From Nocardioides sp. CER19 (lineage in GTDB: Bacteria; Actinomycetota; Actinomycetes; Propionibacteriales; Nocardioidaceae), in NCBI RefSeq assembly GCF_029846275.1, contig NZ_JARVWS010000002.1:806001-870000 (forward strand): 64,000 nucleotides of DNA. The letters are read 5' to 3'. The translations under genes were made by a program, and so were the position numbers. Below, one piece after another: positions 8,986 through 21,579 of this stretch; the first letter of the stretch is position 1, and each line of letters begins with the position of its first letter. A model generated the notes under the pieces. The model had not been told where the DNA came from. It did not search any database and saw nothing but the letters and a program-made list of their open reading frames with translations.

Positions 8986-10023
8986 GTGGAGTCCAACGGC
9001 GTGACCGTCGAGCTCGACGACCTGCACCGTCACTACGGCGAGGTCAGGGCGCTGGACGGGCTCACCCTCCAGATGCAGCCCGGGGAGCTCATCGCCCTGC
9101 TCGGTCCCTCGGGCTGCGGGAAGACCACCGCGCTGCGCATCGTGGCCGGCCTCGACACCGCCACGTCCGGATCCGTCCGGGTCGGCGGCCGAGACCTGAC
9201 CCGGGTGCCGGCGAACAAGCGGGACATGGGCATGGTGTTCCAGGCCTACTCGCTCTTCCCGCACCTGACCGTCGTCGACAACGTGGCGTTCGGGCTCAAG
9301 CTGCGCGGGCGGGCGACCGCCGAGCGCCGTCGGCGCGCGCACGAGATGCTCGAGCTCGTCGGCCTGGAGCAGCATGCGACGCGCTACCCCCGCCAGCTGT
9401 CCGGCGGCCAGCAGCAGCGGGTCGCGCTCGCGCGGGCGCTCGCGATCGAGCCCTCGGTGCTGCTGCTCGACGAGCCCCTGTCCGCGCTCGACGCGAAGGT
9501 CCGGGTGCAGCTGCGCGACGAGATCCGCCGCATCCAGCTCGAGGTCGGCACCACCACCCTCTTCGTCACCCACGACCAGGAGGAGGCGCTCGCCGTCGCC
9601 GACCGCGTCGGGGTGATGAGCGACGGGCGGCTCGAGCAGCTCGCGGCTCCGTCGGTGCTCTACTCCGCGCCGGCGACGCCGTTCGTCGGGTCGTTCGTCG
9701 GGCTCTCCAACCGCATCCCCGCGACCGTCTCGGACGGTACGGCGACCGTCCTGGGCCAGGCGATCCCGGTGCTGCCCGGCTCCGCGGAGTCCGCGGGCGT
9801 CGCGCTGGTCCGGCCGGAGGCGGTGTCGGTCGCCGCCGACCCAGCCGGCTCCGCCACCGTGGTCGCGGTCTCGTTCCGCGGCGCGGTGTCCCAGGTGACG
9901 GTCGAGGTGGAGGGCACGCTGGTGATCGCCCAGGTCGGCAGCGGTGCCGCGCTCGCACTCGAGGCGGGGCAGCGGGTCAGCGTGTCGATCGACCCGGCGC
10001 CGGTTCTGGTCGTCGCCGACTGA
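8986..10023 (+). CDS. ABC transporter ATP-binding protein (PotA-like)
   Basis: A 345-residue ATPase: Walker A 'GPSGCGKT' at 40-47, Q-loop 'MVFQAYSL' at 83-90, signature LSGGQ at 138-142, Walker B 'LLLDEP' at 159-164 and switch His at 196. A C-terminal TOBE-like regulatory region spans about 240-345. The GTG at 8986 follows the permease stop by one base, with GGAAAGG upstream as ribosome site. It energises the PotB/PotC-like channel and completes the importer. The C-terminal domain suggests the CUT1/spermidine class. Confidence 0.93.
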   Translation: MESNGVTVELDDLHRHYGEVRALDGLTLQMQPGELIALLGPSGCGKTTALRIVAGLDTATSGSVRVGGRDLTRVPANKRDMGMVFQAYSLFPHLTVVDNVAFGLKLRGRATAERRRRAHEMLELVGLEQHATRYPRQLSGGQQQRVALARALAIEPSVLLLDEPLSALDAKVRVQLRDEIRRIQLEVGTTTLFVTHDQEEALAVADRVGVMSDGRLEQLAAPSVLYSAPATPFVGSFVGLSNRIPATVSDGTATVLGQAIPVLPGSAESAGVALVRPEAVSVAADPAGSATVVAVSFRGAVSQVTVEVEGTLVIAQVGSGAALALEAGQRVSVSIDPAPVLVVAD

Positions 10024-10096
10024 GGGAGACGCGCTCGGCCGTCACAGCATGGCCGCGGTCGGTGTCTTGATGTCGACACCCACCCCAGGAGGAGAC

Positions 10097-10663
10097 ATGC
10101 CCAGGATCCCGGCCACCGAGATCACCGGCCTCTACGGCGCCGTCGTGAAGGCCTTCAGCAAGCGGATGTTCGGCAGCGTGCCGGAGTCGCTCGGCGTGAT
10201 GTGGCACCACCAGCCCGTGCTCAAGGCGAGCATGTCCTACGGGCAGAAGCTGAAGAAGTGGGACCGGTGCGATGAGAGCCTGAAGGCGTTCGCGCACATG
10301 GCCGTCGCGTCCTACATCGGCTGCACGTGGTGCCTGGACTTCAACTACTTCGAGGCGCACCACCAGGGCCTCGACATGGACAAGGCGCGCGAGATCCCGC
10401 GCTGGCGCGAGTCCGACGTGTTCACGCCGCTGGAGCGCGAGGTCCTCGCGTACGCCGAGGCAGCCAGCGACACCCCGCCCACGGTCACCGACGAGATGGT
10501 CGCGAGCCTCCTCGCGCAGCTCGGCCCGGACGGCCTCATCGAGCTGACCAGCGTCATCGGCTTCGCCAACCTCACGACCCGCTCCAACGTCTCGCTGGGC
10601 ATCGAGTCGGAGGGCTTCGCGGCGGCCTGCGGCCTCGCGCCGCTCGCCGAGCGGACCCACTGA
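10097..10663 (+). CDS. Carboxymuconolactone decarboxylase / AhpD-like protein
   Basis: A 188-residue all-alpha protein of the AhpD-like superfamily. The redox or proton-relay motif 'ASYIGCTWCLDFN' provides the CxxC pair, with an acidic residue nearby. The protein begins 'MPRIPATEITGLYGAVVKAFSKR', shortened in meaning to a family-typical N-terminus. A textbook AGGAGG lies 5 bases before the ATG at 10097, which fixes the start over the in-frame ATG at 10070. Family members act as alkylhydroperoxidase partners or bind hydrophobic substrates. The specific substrate is unknown. Confidence 0.88.
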   Translation: MPRIPATEITGLYGAVVKAFSKRMFGSVPESLGVMWHHQPVLKASMSYGQKLKKWDRCDESLKAFAHMAVASYIGCTWCLDFNYFEAHHQGLDMDKAREIPRWRESDVFTPLEREVLAYAEAASDTPPTVTDEMVASLLAQLGPDGLIELTSVIGFANLTTRSNVSLGIESEGFAAACGLAPLAERTH

Positions 10664-10706
10664 GCATCGGCTGCGCTGAAGCACGCGGCCCACTAGCCTG
10701 AGAGAC

Positions 10707-11335
10707 GTGGACCAGCAGGACCCCTCGCAGCTGCGGATCTCCGACGACGACCGGCACCGTGTCGCCGAGTTCCTCAAGCAGGCCGCCGGTGACGGCCGCA
10801 TCGACCTGACGGAGCTCGACGAGCGGCTCGGGCAGACCTACGCCGCCAAGACGTACGCCGACCTGGTGCCGATCACGCTGGACCTGCCCACGGCGCCCGG
10901 CCAGGCGGTTGCGGTCCCGGCCGCTCGCGGTGCCTTCGTGCCCGCGACCGGGGGAGCGCGCTATGACTCCAGCCTGGCGATCCTCAGCAGCCAGGACCGG
11001 AAGGGCTCGTGGGAGGTCGGGTCGACGCACACCGCCTTCGGGATGCTGGGCAGCATCACGCTGGACCTGCGTGAGGCGCACTTCAGCGCGCCCGAGGTGG
11101 TCATCAACGCGAACACGATCCTCGGCAGCATCAGCGTCGTCGTGAACGCCGGCACCCGCGTGGTCGTCGAGGGGGCCGGGATCATGGGCACGTTCACCGA
11201 GAACCGTCCGAAGGTCGACGCCGAGATCACCCCGGGGTCGCCGTTGGTGCGCGTCCGCGGGCTCGCCCTGCTGGGCAGCGTCGACGTCACCCGCAAGCCG
11301 ATGCCCGGCGAGCGGTCGCGGCGCAGACTCGGCCG

Positions 11336-11339
<4 letters not shown>
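10707..11339 (+). CDS. DUF1707 / LiaF-like domain protein
   Basis: A 210-residue soluble protein. Residues 7-60 form a DUF1707 domain ('LRISDDDRHRVAEFLKQA' then 'RIDLTELDERLGQTYAAKTYADL'), a putative actinobacterial SHOCT-like DNA or protein contact. The rest resembles the beta-helical cell-wall-stress domain of LiaF/YvqF proteins ('TAFGMLGSITLDLREAHFS', 'ILGSISVVV', 'GIMGTF'). The GTG at 10707 has TAGCCT 7 bases upstream (10694-10699), a leaderless signature. Its stop shares CTAG with the convergent sugC gene. The function is not established. Confidence 0.85.
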
Positions 11340-12529
<1,190 letters not shown>

Positions 12530-12533
12530 GAGG

Positions 12534-13409
12534 TCACCCCTTCACAGCGCCGGAGGTGAGGCCGGCGACGATCTTTCGCTGGAACAGCAGGACGATGATG
12601 ATGATCGGGACCGTGACCACCACCGAGGCGGTGGCCAACAGCCCGTAGGGCGGGTTGAACGGGTCCGGCCCGACGAAGAAGGACAGCTGGGCGGGCACGG
12701 TCCGGGACGCGGTCGTGGAGGTCAGCGAGATCGCGAGCACGAACTCGTTCCACGCGAAGAAGAACGTCAGGATCGCCGCGGTGAAGACGCCGGGCGCGGC
12801 GAGCGGCACGATGACCTTCCGGAACGCCTGCCACGACGTCGCGCCGTCGACCTGGGCGGCCTGCTCCATCTCCCAGGGGATCTCCCGGAAGAACGCCGAC
12901 AACGTCCAGATCGCCAGGGGCAGCGTGAACGACATGTAGGGGATGATCAGGCCGGGCCAGGTGTTGAACAGGCCGAGGACGCGCCACAGGTCGAACAGCG
13001 GACCGACCAGGGCGACCACCGGGAACATGGCGATCGCGAGCGCCAGGGAGAGCACCAGGCGCTTGCCCTTGAAGTCCAGGCGAGCGATCGCGTACGCCGC
13101 CAGCGTGGCGAAGATGACCGAGAGCACCGTCGCGACCGCCGCGATGCCGAACGAGTTGCGCAGCGCGGAGAGGAAGTCCGTGTGGGTGCCCTCCTGGCCG
13201 GTCGAGACCGTGCCGAAGCCGAGGACGTCACGGTAGTTCTGGATGGTCCAGTGCTTGGGGAGGAACTGGGGACTGCCCGCAGCGGTCTCGCCCGGGCCCT
13301 TGAAGGAGAGGGAAAGGATCCACACCACAGGGAGCAGGCACCAGATTAGGATGATGACGAAGCCGATCCACGTGCCGATCCTGGTGCGGGTCTCCTTCGA
13401 GGCGGCCAT
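12534..13409 (-). CDS. sugB: Sugar ABC transporter permease, SugB/MalG-like
   Basis: A 291-residue permease with six membrane helices and the CUT1 EAA loop 'EQAAQVDGATSWQAFRKVIVPLAAPG' (core: EQAAQVDGA). The C-terminal segment ends 'QRKIVAGLTSGAVKG', as is usual for MalG/SugB proteins. The ATG at 13409 forms a TGATG overlap with the upstream permease stop; a GTG at 13412 is also possible. It pairs with SugA to form the membrane channel. Confidence 0.8.
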   Translation of the reverse strand: MAASKETRTRIGTWIGFVIILIWCLLPVVWILSLSFKGPGETAAGSPQFLPKHWTIQNYRDVLGFGTVSTGQEGTHTDFLSALRNSFGIAAVATVLSVIFATLAAYAIARLDFKGKRLVLSLALAIAMFPVVALVGPLFDLWRVLGLFNTWPGLIIPYMSFTLPLAIWTLSAFFREIPWEMEQAAQVDGATSWQAFRKVIVPLAAPGVFTAAILTFFFAWNEFVLAISLTSTTASRTVPAQLSFFVGPDPFNPPYGLLATASVVVTVPIIIIVLLFQRKIVAGLTSGAVKG

Positions 13410-14368
13410 CACGCCTCACCCCTTGCCTGCGCGAGGTCGACCCGGAACAGCTTGACGATCAACCAGGCCAGCAGCAGCACGGCGAGGAACAGCAGCACCG
13501 AGAGCGCCGATCCGAGCCCGAGCTGGAACTGCTGGATGACCTGGCGATAGGTCAAGAACGACGAGGACTCGGTGCTCTGCGCACCCCTCGTCATCACGTA
13601 GATGTTGTCGAAGATGCGGAAGGCGTCCAGGGCCCGGAACAGCACGGCGACCATGATCGCCGCCCGCATGTTGGGGATGATCACCTTCCACAGCCGCTGC
13701 CACCAGGTCGCTCCGTCGACCTGGGCCGCCTCGATCATGTCCTCGGACACCTGCGAGAGCCCTGCCAGCAGGAGCAGCGACATGAACGGCGTGGTCTTCC
13801 AGATCTCCGACACGATGATCGCGAACATCGCCGGCCAGTGACTCCCGAACCAGTTGGTCTCGGGGGCGATCCACGGCAACCAGGAGAACCAGCTGTTGAC
13901 CCAGCCGTTGTTGAGGCTGAACGCGAACTGCCACGCGTACGCCGAGACGACGGTGATGATCCCGTAGGGGATCAGGATGGCCGTGCGGACGGTGCCGCGC
14001 GCGAAGACGATGCGGTGCATGACCATGGCGAACGCGAACCCGATGACCAGCTCGACCCCCACGGTCACCACCATGATCACGATCGTGTTCCAGGTGTCCC
14101 GCCAGAACAGCGAGTCCGTCAGGACGGTCGCGTAGTTCCGCAGCCCGATGAAGGCCTTGTCGTCCGGCGTGGTGAGCCGGTAGCGGAACAAGGAGAGGTA
14201 GAGCGCCTGGAACATCGGGTAGGCGGTGACGACGAGCATCACGATCACCGCCGGAGCCACGAGCCGCTGACCCAGGCGGTTCTCCGCCCTCGAGCGGTCC
14301 GTCATCCTCGCGCGCTTGCGCCCCGGCGGAGCTGATGCTGCGGCGGTCGCGGTCGTGGTGGTGGTCAC
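13409..14368 (-). CDS. sugA: Sugar ABC transporter permease, SugA/MalF-like
   Basis: A 319-residue permease. A Thr/Ala-rich cytoplasmic N-terminus is followed by six helices, the first near residues 37-60. The EAA loop is 'IEAAQVDGATWWQRLWKVIIP'-like (core: EAAQVDGATWW). GTG at 14368 is chosen over an upstream open frame because AAGGAG precedes it and it overlaps the binding-protein stop (GTGA), the usual coupling. It belongs to the LpqY-SugABC-like operon. Confidence 0.8.
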   Translation of the reverse strand: MTTTTTATAAASAPPGRKRARMTDRSRAENRLGQRLVAPAVIVMLVVTAYPMFQALYLSLFRYRLTTPDDKAFIGLRNYATVLTDSLFWRDTWNTIVIMVVTVGVELVIGFAFAMVMHRIVFARGTVRTAILIPYGIITVVSAYAWQFAFSLNNGWVNSWFSWLPWIAPETNWFGSHWPAMFAIIVSEIWKTTPFMSLLLLAGLSQVSEDMIEAAQVDGATWWQRLWKVIIPNMRAAIMVAVLFRALDAFRIFDNIYVMTRGAQSTESSSFLTYRQVIQQFQLGLGSALSVLLFLAVLLLAWLIVKLFRVDLAQARGEA

Positions 14369-15660
14369 AGCAGGCTCCTTCCGTGGAGCACGTTGTCGAT
14401 GAACGTCTGCGACGTCGCCGGCGTCGACGGGCCCACGCTCCCCGGCGGGTGCCACGTCGCCTGGAGACCGCCGGAGATGTCACTCCAGTAGGGCGTCACG
14501 GTGCGCGGCGCCGCAGCGTCGAGGCTCTGCTGGAACAGCTGCAGCAGGGGAGCCGGGTAGGTCTTCTGCAGCGCGTTGTTGTTGGCCTGGTAGCCCGCCT
14601 GGCTGGCCGGCATGTTGCCGGTGATCTCGGCGTTGACCTCTTGGTTGTCCGGGCTCGTGATGCACTCGACGGCCGCCATGGCGTCGTCGACGTGGCTGGA
14701 GTACTTGCTGACGCCGAGCCCGATGCCGCCGTAGGGCGGACGGGCGGTCTGTCCCGAGACCGTCTCCGGGTACATCGTGTAGCCGATGTCCTTGTTGAAG
14801 CCCGGGGTGATCGCCTCGTAGCTGTTGTAGATGTAGGTCCAGTTGACCATGAAGGCGCCCTGCGCCCCACCGAACGTGCTGCCCGCCTGGCCCTCCTGGG
14901 CGACCGACAGGTCGGCGGGCGCGGCCGGCGAGTGCGCGAGCTTGCGGATGACCGCCGCCGCCTTGTCGCCCGCCGGGGAGTCGACCTCGAGCTTCAGGTC
15001 GAGACCCTTGTCGGTGTCGGTCGCGATCTGACCACCGGCGCCGGAGATGAGCGCGTTGATCCAGACGACGTAGCCCTCGTACTTGTTGGACTGGACGGCC
15101 ACCTTGCCGCCGTTCTTGGCGGCGGCGTCGATGATCTGGTCCCAGGTCACCGGCTTGCTCATGTCGATGCCCGCCTTCTGGACGAACGACTTGCGGTACC
15201 AGAGCACCTGCGTGTTGGACCAGAACGGCGCCACCACCATCTTGCCGTTCCAGGTCGCCGCCGCCGTGGCGCCCTTGAAGGACTGCTGCGTGAGCTTGTC
15301 CTGGAGGGCCTGGGGGAGCGGAGCCAAGAAGCCGGCGTTGAAGAACTCGGCGGTGAACGGCGGGTCGATGCTCATGATGTCGATGCCGGAGTCGTGGGCG
15401 GCGAGGCGCCGCGCCAGCTGGATCCGCTGCTCGTTGGCGTCCTGGGGAAGCACCTGGGTGGCGATCTTGTACTTGTCGGTGCTGCAGTTGGCGGCGACCT
15501 TGGCCTGCCCGCCCGAGTCAGGGTTGATGTACCAGGTCAGCTGGGTCACGCCGGATGCCGACGAGCACGCCGTCAAGGCTGAGCTGGCGAGGATGCCGGC
15601 GGCTGCGAGACCCAGGACCCGCTTCTTCGTACGCCGACCCGGGTGACCATGGACGCTCAT
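14365..15660 (-). CDS. lpqY: Sugar-binding lipoprotein, LpqY-like
   Basis: A 431-residue lipoprotein with a basic N-terminus (HPGRRTKKR), a hydrophobic stretch and lipobox 'ALTAC' (Cys near 32). The mature protein shows LpqY hallmarks: 'NEQRIQLARRLAAHD', 'FTAEFFNAGF', 'WNGKMVVAPFWSNTQVLWYR' and 'EGYVVWINALISGAGG'. LpqY of mycobacteria binds trehalose. Nocardioides-type cells lack mycolates, so scavenging external trehalose or a similar disaccharide is the likely job. AGGGGAGG is the ribosome site. It is the first gene of a four-gene operon controlled from the operator region at 15692-15756. Confidence 0.75.
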   Translation of the reverse strand: MSVHGHPGRRTKKRVLGLAAAGILASSALTACSSASGVTQLTWYINPDSGGQAKVAANCSTDKYKIATQVLPQDANEQRIQLARRLAAHDSGIDIMSIDPPFTAEFFNAGFLAPLPQALQDKLTQQSFKGATAAATWNGKMVVAPFWSNTQVLWYRKSFVQKAGIDMSKPVTWDQIIDAAAKNGGKVAVQSNKYEGYVVWINALISGAGGQIATDTDKGLDLKLEVDSPAGDKAAAVIRKLAHSPAAPADLSVAQEGQAGSTFGGAQGAFMVNWTYIYNSYEAITPGFNKDIGYTMYPETVSGQTARPPYGGIGLGVSKYSSHVDDAMAAVECITSPDNQEVNAEITGNMPASQAGYQANNNALQKTYPAPLLQLFQQSLDAAAPRTVTPYWSDISGGLQATWHPPGSVGPSTPATSQTFIDNVLHGRSLL

Positions 15661-15691
15661 CGACCGCCTCCCCTGTGATCCTTGTCACTCC

Positions 15692-15720
15692 GGTGTACCC
15701 CGTCGGAAGCGCTTTGTCAC
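15692..15720 (-). promoter_or_regulatory. lpqY operon promoter with AAGCGCTT operator in the spacer
   Basis: Read on the minus strand, GTGACA (15720-15715) and TACACC (15697-15692) are spaced by exactly 17 bases, a plausible -35/-10 pair. The palindrome AAGCGCTT (15707-15714) abuts the -35. AANCGNTT centres of this form are typical LacI-family operators, so repression in the absence of sugar is likely. No lacI gene lies in the locus. Confidence 0.5.
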
Positions 15721-15742
15721 CTGCCAGTTCGCGATGGTCGAC

Positions 15743-15776
15743 CGGGAGCGCTCCCGCTTGCTGGATCGGTTAGGGT
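15743..15776 (+). promoter_or_regulatory. msiK-like promoter with CebR-type palindrome
   Basis: CGGGAGCGCTCCCG (15743-15756) is a perfect 14-bp palindrome. Its core GGGAGCGCTCCC matches the box known for the LacI-family cellobiose repressor CebR of Streptomyces. TAGGGT (15771-15776) is a -10. A -35 placed 17 bases upstream falls inside the palindrome, so a bound repressor would block the polymerase. The -10 leaves an approximately 75-base leader before the msiK-like ATG. Confidence 0.6.
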
Positions 15777-15855
15777 GAGGCACGCCACTGCCTGGTGGCC
15801 CCCACTTCACTACGGATCGTCCGGCACGTACCTGCCGGTGAAGGAGCAGTTCGTC

Positions 15856-16938
<1,083 letters not shown>

Positions 16939-16949
16939 TCCCTCGTCCT

Positions 16950-16990
16950 CGAGATCCGGGTCCCAGCATTGCGCGGGGGCCCGGATCTCG
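16950..16990. terminator. Bidirectional hairpin terminator, msiK / hydrolase
   Basis: CGAGATCCGGG (16950-16960) and CCCGGATCTCG (16980-16990) form an 11-bp perfect stem with a 19-base loop. The loop can extend pairing through CCC/GGG. It fills the gap between two convergent genes, so it can end transcripts from both sides. There is no long T tract, as is usual in high-GC actinobacteria. Confidence 0.8.
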
Positions 16991-16995
16991 GCATT

Positions 16996-17892
16996 TCAGG
17001 AGGCGCGGTCGGCGTTGCGGCGGACGGCGCTGACCAGCGTCGGCCAGAGGCCCTCGGGGATGTCGTGGCCGAGGCCGTCGATGAGGAGCAGCTCCGAGCG
17101 CGGCACGGCGAGCGACGTGGCCCGGCCGCCGGACACGTGCACCATCTTGTCCGCCAGGCCGTGGACCACCAGCGTCGGGACGCTCACCCGGGCGAGGTCG
17201 CGGGTGCGGTTGGGCTGGGTGAGCACGGCCAGGATCTGCCGCCCGGTGCCGCGCGGGGAGATACCGCGGTCGTAGGTCTCCTCGGCGCGTCGGCGTACGT
17301 CCTGCTCGTCGGAGGGGTAGGCGGGCGAGCCGATGATCTTCCACGTGCGCACCGACGCGTCGACGTACCCCTCCCGGTCACCGCTCCGGGTGAGGAAGAT
17401 CGGCAGCAGCGACGGGTTCTGGTAGCCGACGGACCGCGCCCCGGTGGTCGACATCATCGAGGTCAGCGACAGCACCCGCTCCGGATGGGTCACCGCCATC
17501 GTCTGGGCGATCATCCCGCCCATCGACACGCCCCACACGTGCGCCGCCTCGATCCCGAGGTGGTCGAGCAGGCCGATCGCGTCGGCGGCCATGTCGTCCA
17601 GCGTGTAGGTCGTCCGTACCTTCAGCCCCAAGAACGCCCGCGCCAGCCGGCCCATCGAGACCGGTCCGTCGAGGCGGCTCGACCGGCCGATGTCACGGTT
17701 GTCGAAGCGGATGACGTGGAAGCCGGCGTCGGCGAGCATGCCGCACAGCCGCTCGTCCCACCACGTCATCGGGCCGCCCAGCCCCATCACCAGCAGCAGC
17801 GGGTCGCCGTCGGGCGAGCCGAAGGTCTGGTAGCAGAGGTCGACCCCGTCGGCGACGTGGGCGAAGAGCTCCTGCGGCACCGCGACCGACAC
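16996..17892 (-). CDS. Alpha/beta hydrolase
   Basis: A 298-residue alpha/beta-hydrolase fold protein. The nucleophile elbow is 'VWGVSMGGM' (Ser near 123). The acid is probably Asp in 'VVHGLADKMVHV', and the His is in 'IDGLGHDIPEG'. The oxyanion HG-type strand is 'LLLVMGLGGPMTWW', and 'DNRDIGRSSRLDG' is the typical cap-proximal loop. The resemblance is to aclacinomycin methylesterase-like hydrolases. GTG at 17892 lies 3 bases after the glpX stop, so it is the last gene of the mod-glpX run. The substrate is unknown. Confidence 0.88.
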   Translation of the reverse strand: MSVAVPQELFAHVADGVDLCYQTFGSPDGDPLLLVMGLGGPMTWWDERLCGMLADAGFHVIRFDNRDIGRSSRLDGPVSMGRLARAFLGLKVRTTYTLDDMAADAIGLLDHLGIEAAHVWGVSMGGMIAQTMAVTHPERVLSLTSMMSTTGARSVGYQNPSLLPIFLTRSGDREGYVDASVRTWKIIGSPAYPSDEQDVRRRAEETYDRGISPRGTGRQILAVLTQPNRTRDLARVSVPTLVVHGLADKMVHVSGGRATSLAVPRSELLLIDGLGHDIPEGLWPTLVSAVRRNADRAS

Positions 17893-17895
17893 CGG

Positions 17896-18932
17896 TCACC
17901 TCTCGAAGTCGATGGCCGAGTAGGCCTTGAGCTTCGACAGCTGGTGGTCGCTGACGATCTTGCGGATCGTGCCGCTGCGCGACCGCATCACCAGCGACTC
18001 GGTCGTGCAGCCGCCGGCCCGGTAGTGGACGCCGCGCATGAGGTCGCCGTCGGTGATCCCGGTCGCGACGAAGAAGCAGTCGTCGCCCGTCACGAGGTCG
18101 TTGGTGGTGAGCACGAAGTCGGGGTCGAGGTTGTGCCCGGCGTCGACGGCCTTCTGCCGCTCGTCGTCGTCCTTGGGCCAGAGCCGGCCCTGCAGGGTGC
18201 CGCCGAGCGCCTTCATCGCGCACGCGGCGATGATGCCCTCCGGGGTGCCGCCGATGCCGAGCAGCAGGTCGACGCCGCTGCCCTCGCGCGCCGCAGCGAT
18301 CGCGCCGGCCACGTCGCCGTCGGTGATGAACTTGATCCGGGCGCCGGTGGCGCGGATCTCCTCGGCCAGCTGCTCGTGACGCGGCCGGTCGAGGAGGACC
18401 ACGGTGACGTCGCTCGGCTGGGCACCCTTCGCCTTGGCGACCTGGTGGATGTTCTCGGCGACGGGCAGCCGGATGTCGACGACGTCGGCGGCCTCGGGGC
18501 CGGTCACGAGCTTCTCCATGTAGAACACGGCCGAGGGGTCGTACATCGAGCCGCGCGGGGCGGCCGCGAGCACGGCGATCGCGTTGTTCATGCCCTTCGC
18601 CGTGAGCGTGGTGCCGTCGATCGGATCGACGGCGACGTCCACGTCCGGTCCGGTGCCGTCACCGACCTGCTCGCCGTTGTAGAGCATCGGGGCGTTGTCC
18701 TTCTCGCCCTCGCCGATGACGACCGTGCCGTTCATCGCGACGGTCGAGATCATCACCCGCATCGCGTTGACCGCGACGCCGTCGGCGCCGTTCTTGTCGC
18801 CGCGACCGACCCAGCGTGCGGCGGCCATCGCGGCGGCCTCGGTGACGCGCACGAGCTCGAGCGCGAGGTTGCGGTCGGGCGCCTGCGGGGCGACGTCGAG
18901 TGGCTCGGGGAGGTGTCGCTCGCTGCGCTCGC

Positions 18933-18936
<4 letters not shown>
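17896..18936 (-). CDS. glpX: Fructose-1,6-bisphosphatase, class II
   Basis: A 346-residue GlpX enzyme that hydrolyses fructose-1,6-bisphosphate in gluconeogenesis. It shows the family N-terminus '[19 protein letters not shown]', metal-site motifs '[13 protein letters not shown]' and '[16 protein letters not shown]', and '[16 protein letters not shown]'. The C-terminus ends '[12 protein letters not shown]'. The ATG at 18936 overlaps the modC stop (ATGA). An essential central-carbon gene is thus translationally coupled to a molybdate transport operon. Confidence 0.95.
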
Positions 18937-20047
<1,111 letters not shown>

Positions 20048-20051
<4 letters not shown>

Positions 20052-20821
20052 ACCGCGCTCCGGCCCGTCCTCGCGACGCCGATCACCAGCACCGCGACCA
20101 CGACGAGCACCAGGGAGAGCGCGACGGCGGCGTCGGGATCGGTGACCCGCTCGAGGTAGATCTGGATCGGCAGCGTCGCCGTCGTGCCCTGCAGCGAGCC
20201 GGCGAACGTGATCGTCGCGCCGAACTCGCCGAGCGACCGGGCGAAGGCGAGCACGGCGCCGCTCAGCAGCCCGGGCAGCACGAGCGGCAGCGTCACCCGC
20301 CGGAAGACGGTCGACGGCGCGGCGCCGAGGGTCGCGGCGACCACCTCGTAGCGCTGGCCGGCGGTCCGCATCGCGCCCTCCAGCGAGATGACCAGGAACG
20401 GCAGCGCGACGAACGTCTGCGCCATGATCACCGCTGTGGTCGTGAAGGCGACCTCGACGCCGAGCACGTCGAGGGTGTGGCCGAGCAGCCCGCGTCGGCC
20501 GAACGTGTAGAGCAGCGCGATGCCGCTGACCACCGGCGGGATGACCAGGGGCAGGAGGACGAGCGAGCGGAGCAGGCCCTGACCGGGGAAGTCGATGCGG
20601 GCGAGCACGGCCGCCATCGGCACGCCGAGCACGAGGCACGCGAGCGTGCTGCAGGTGCTCGTGCGCAGGCTGAGCCAGAGCGCGTCACGGGCCGACTCCG
20701 ACGTCACCAGGCTGCCGAAGCCGCCCCAGTCGACCCGCGACACCATCGCGACCAGGGGGAGCAGCACGAAGGCGGCGCCCACGGCCGCCGGGACGAGGAG
20801 CCAGCGGGGCAGCCCGATCAT
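20048..20821 (-). CDS. modB: Molybdate ABC transporter permease
   Basis: A 257-residue permease with five or six helices. The EAA-type loop follows '[25 protein letters not shown]', and ModB hallmarks are '[16 protein letters not shown]' and 'TLPIQIYLE'. The ATG at 20821 overlaps the modA stop (ATGA). It forms the membrane channel of the molybdate importer. Confidence 0.93.
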
Positions 20822-21579
20822 GGCTTCCCGAAGCCCGCGTCCGCGAGCACCTTCTGTCCGTCGACGCTGAGGACGAAGTCCTCGAACTCCTTCGCCAGGT
20901 CGGCGTTCTTCGCGCCCTTCACCGTCGCGATCGGGTAGGTGTTCACGACGCTGGACGACTCCGGGAAGGTGACCCCGTCGACGCTGTCGCCGGCGCCCTT
21001 GACGTCGGTCACGTAGACGACGCCCGCGTCCGCCTCGCCGCTGATGACCTTGCCCAGCACGTCGGTCACCGACTGCTCCTGGCTGACCGGCCTCAGCGTC
21101 ACGCCGGCGTTCTTCGCGACCTGCGCCGTCGCGGCCCCGCACGGCACCTCGGGCGCGCAGATCACCAGCTTGAGGCCGGGCTCGGCCAGGCCCGCGAAGC
21201 TCGTGACGTGGGCCGGGTTGCCCGGCGGCGTGGCGATCTCGAGCACGTTGGACGCGAAGTCCTGACGGTTCTCGGCCTCGTTGCCCAGCTTGTCCATGTT
21301 CTTCGTGTCCGCGGACGCGAAGACGTCCGCCGGGGCGCCGGACTGGATCTGCTCGACGAGGTCGGAGGAGCCGCCGAAGCTGAACCTCACCGCCGTGCCG
21401 TCGTGGTCGGCCTCGAAGTCCTTGCCCAGCTGGGTGAAGGTCTTCGTCAGTGACGCCGCGGCGAACACGGTCAGGGTCCGCTGCTCCGAGCCCCCGGCGT
21501 CGTCGGAGCCGCCACAGGCGGCGAGCGGCGCGACGAGCGCGAGGACGGGGACGAGGAACAGCCTGGCTCTCGGTGACAT
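20818..21579 (-). CDS. modA: Molybdate-binding lipoprotein
   Basis: A 253-residue lipoprotein with signal '[22 protein letters not shown]' (lipobox LAAC, Cys 22, shown only to mark the site as residues 1-22 in meaning). The mature domain is ModA-like: '[13 protein letters not shown]', '[13 protein letters not shown]', '[11 protein letters not shown]', '[13 protein letters not shown]' and the C-terminal '[22 protein letters not shown]'. The ATG at 21579 directly follows the stop of the regulator gene (TGAATG). It captures molybdate or tungstate outside the membrane. Confidence 0.93.
   Translation of the reverse strand: MSPRARLFLVPVLALVAPLAACGGSDDAGGSEQRTLTVFAAASLTKTFTQLGKDFEADHDGTAVRFSFGGSSDLVEQIQSGAPADVFASADTKNMDKLGNEAENRQDFASNVLEIATPPGNPAHVTSFAGLAEPGLKLVICAPEVPCGAATAQVAKNAGVTLRPVSQEQSVTDVLGKVISGEADAGVVYVTDVKGAGDSVDGVTFPESSSVVNTYPIATVKGAKNADLAKEFEDFVLSVDGQKVLADAGFGKP

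Noticed and set aside
15758..15763. TTGCTG as -35 for the msiK-like promoter
   Set aside because: It lies only 7 bases from TAGGGT. The proper -35 spacing falls inside the CebR-like palindrome instead.
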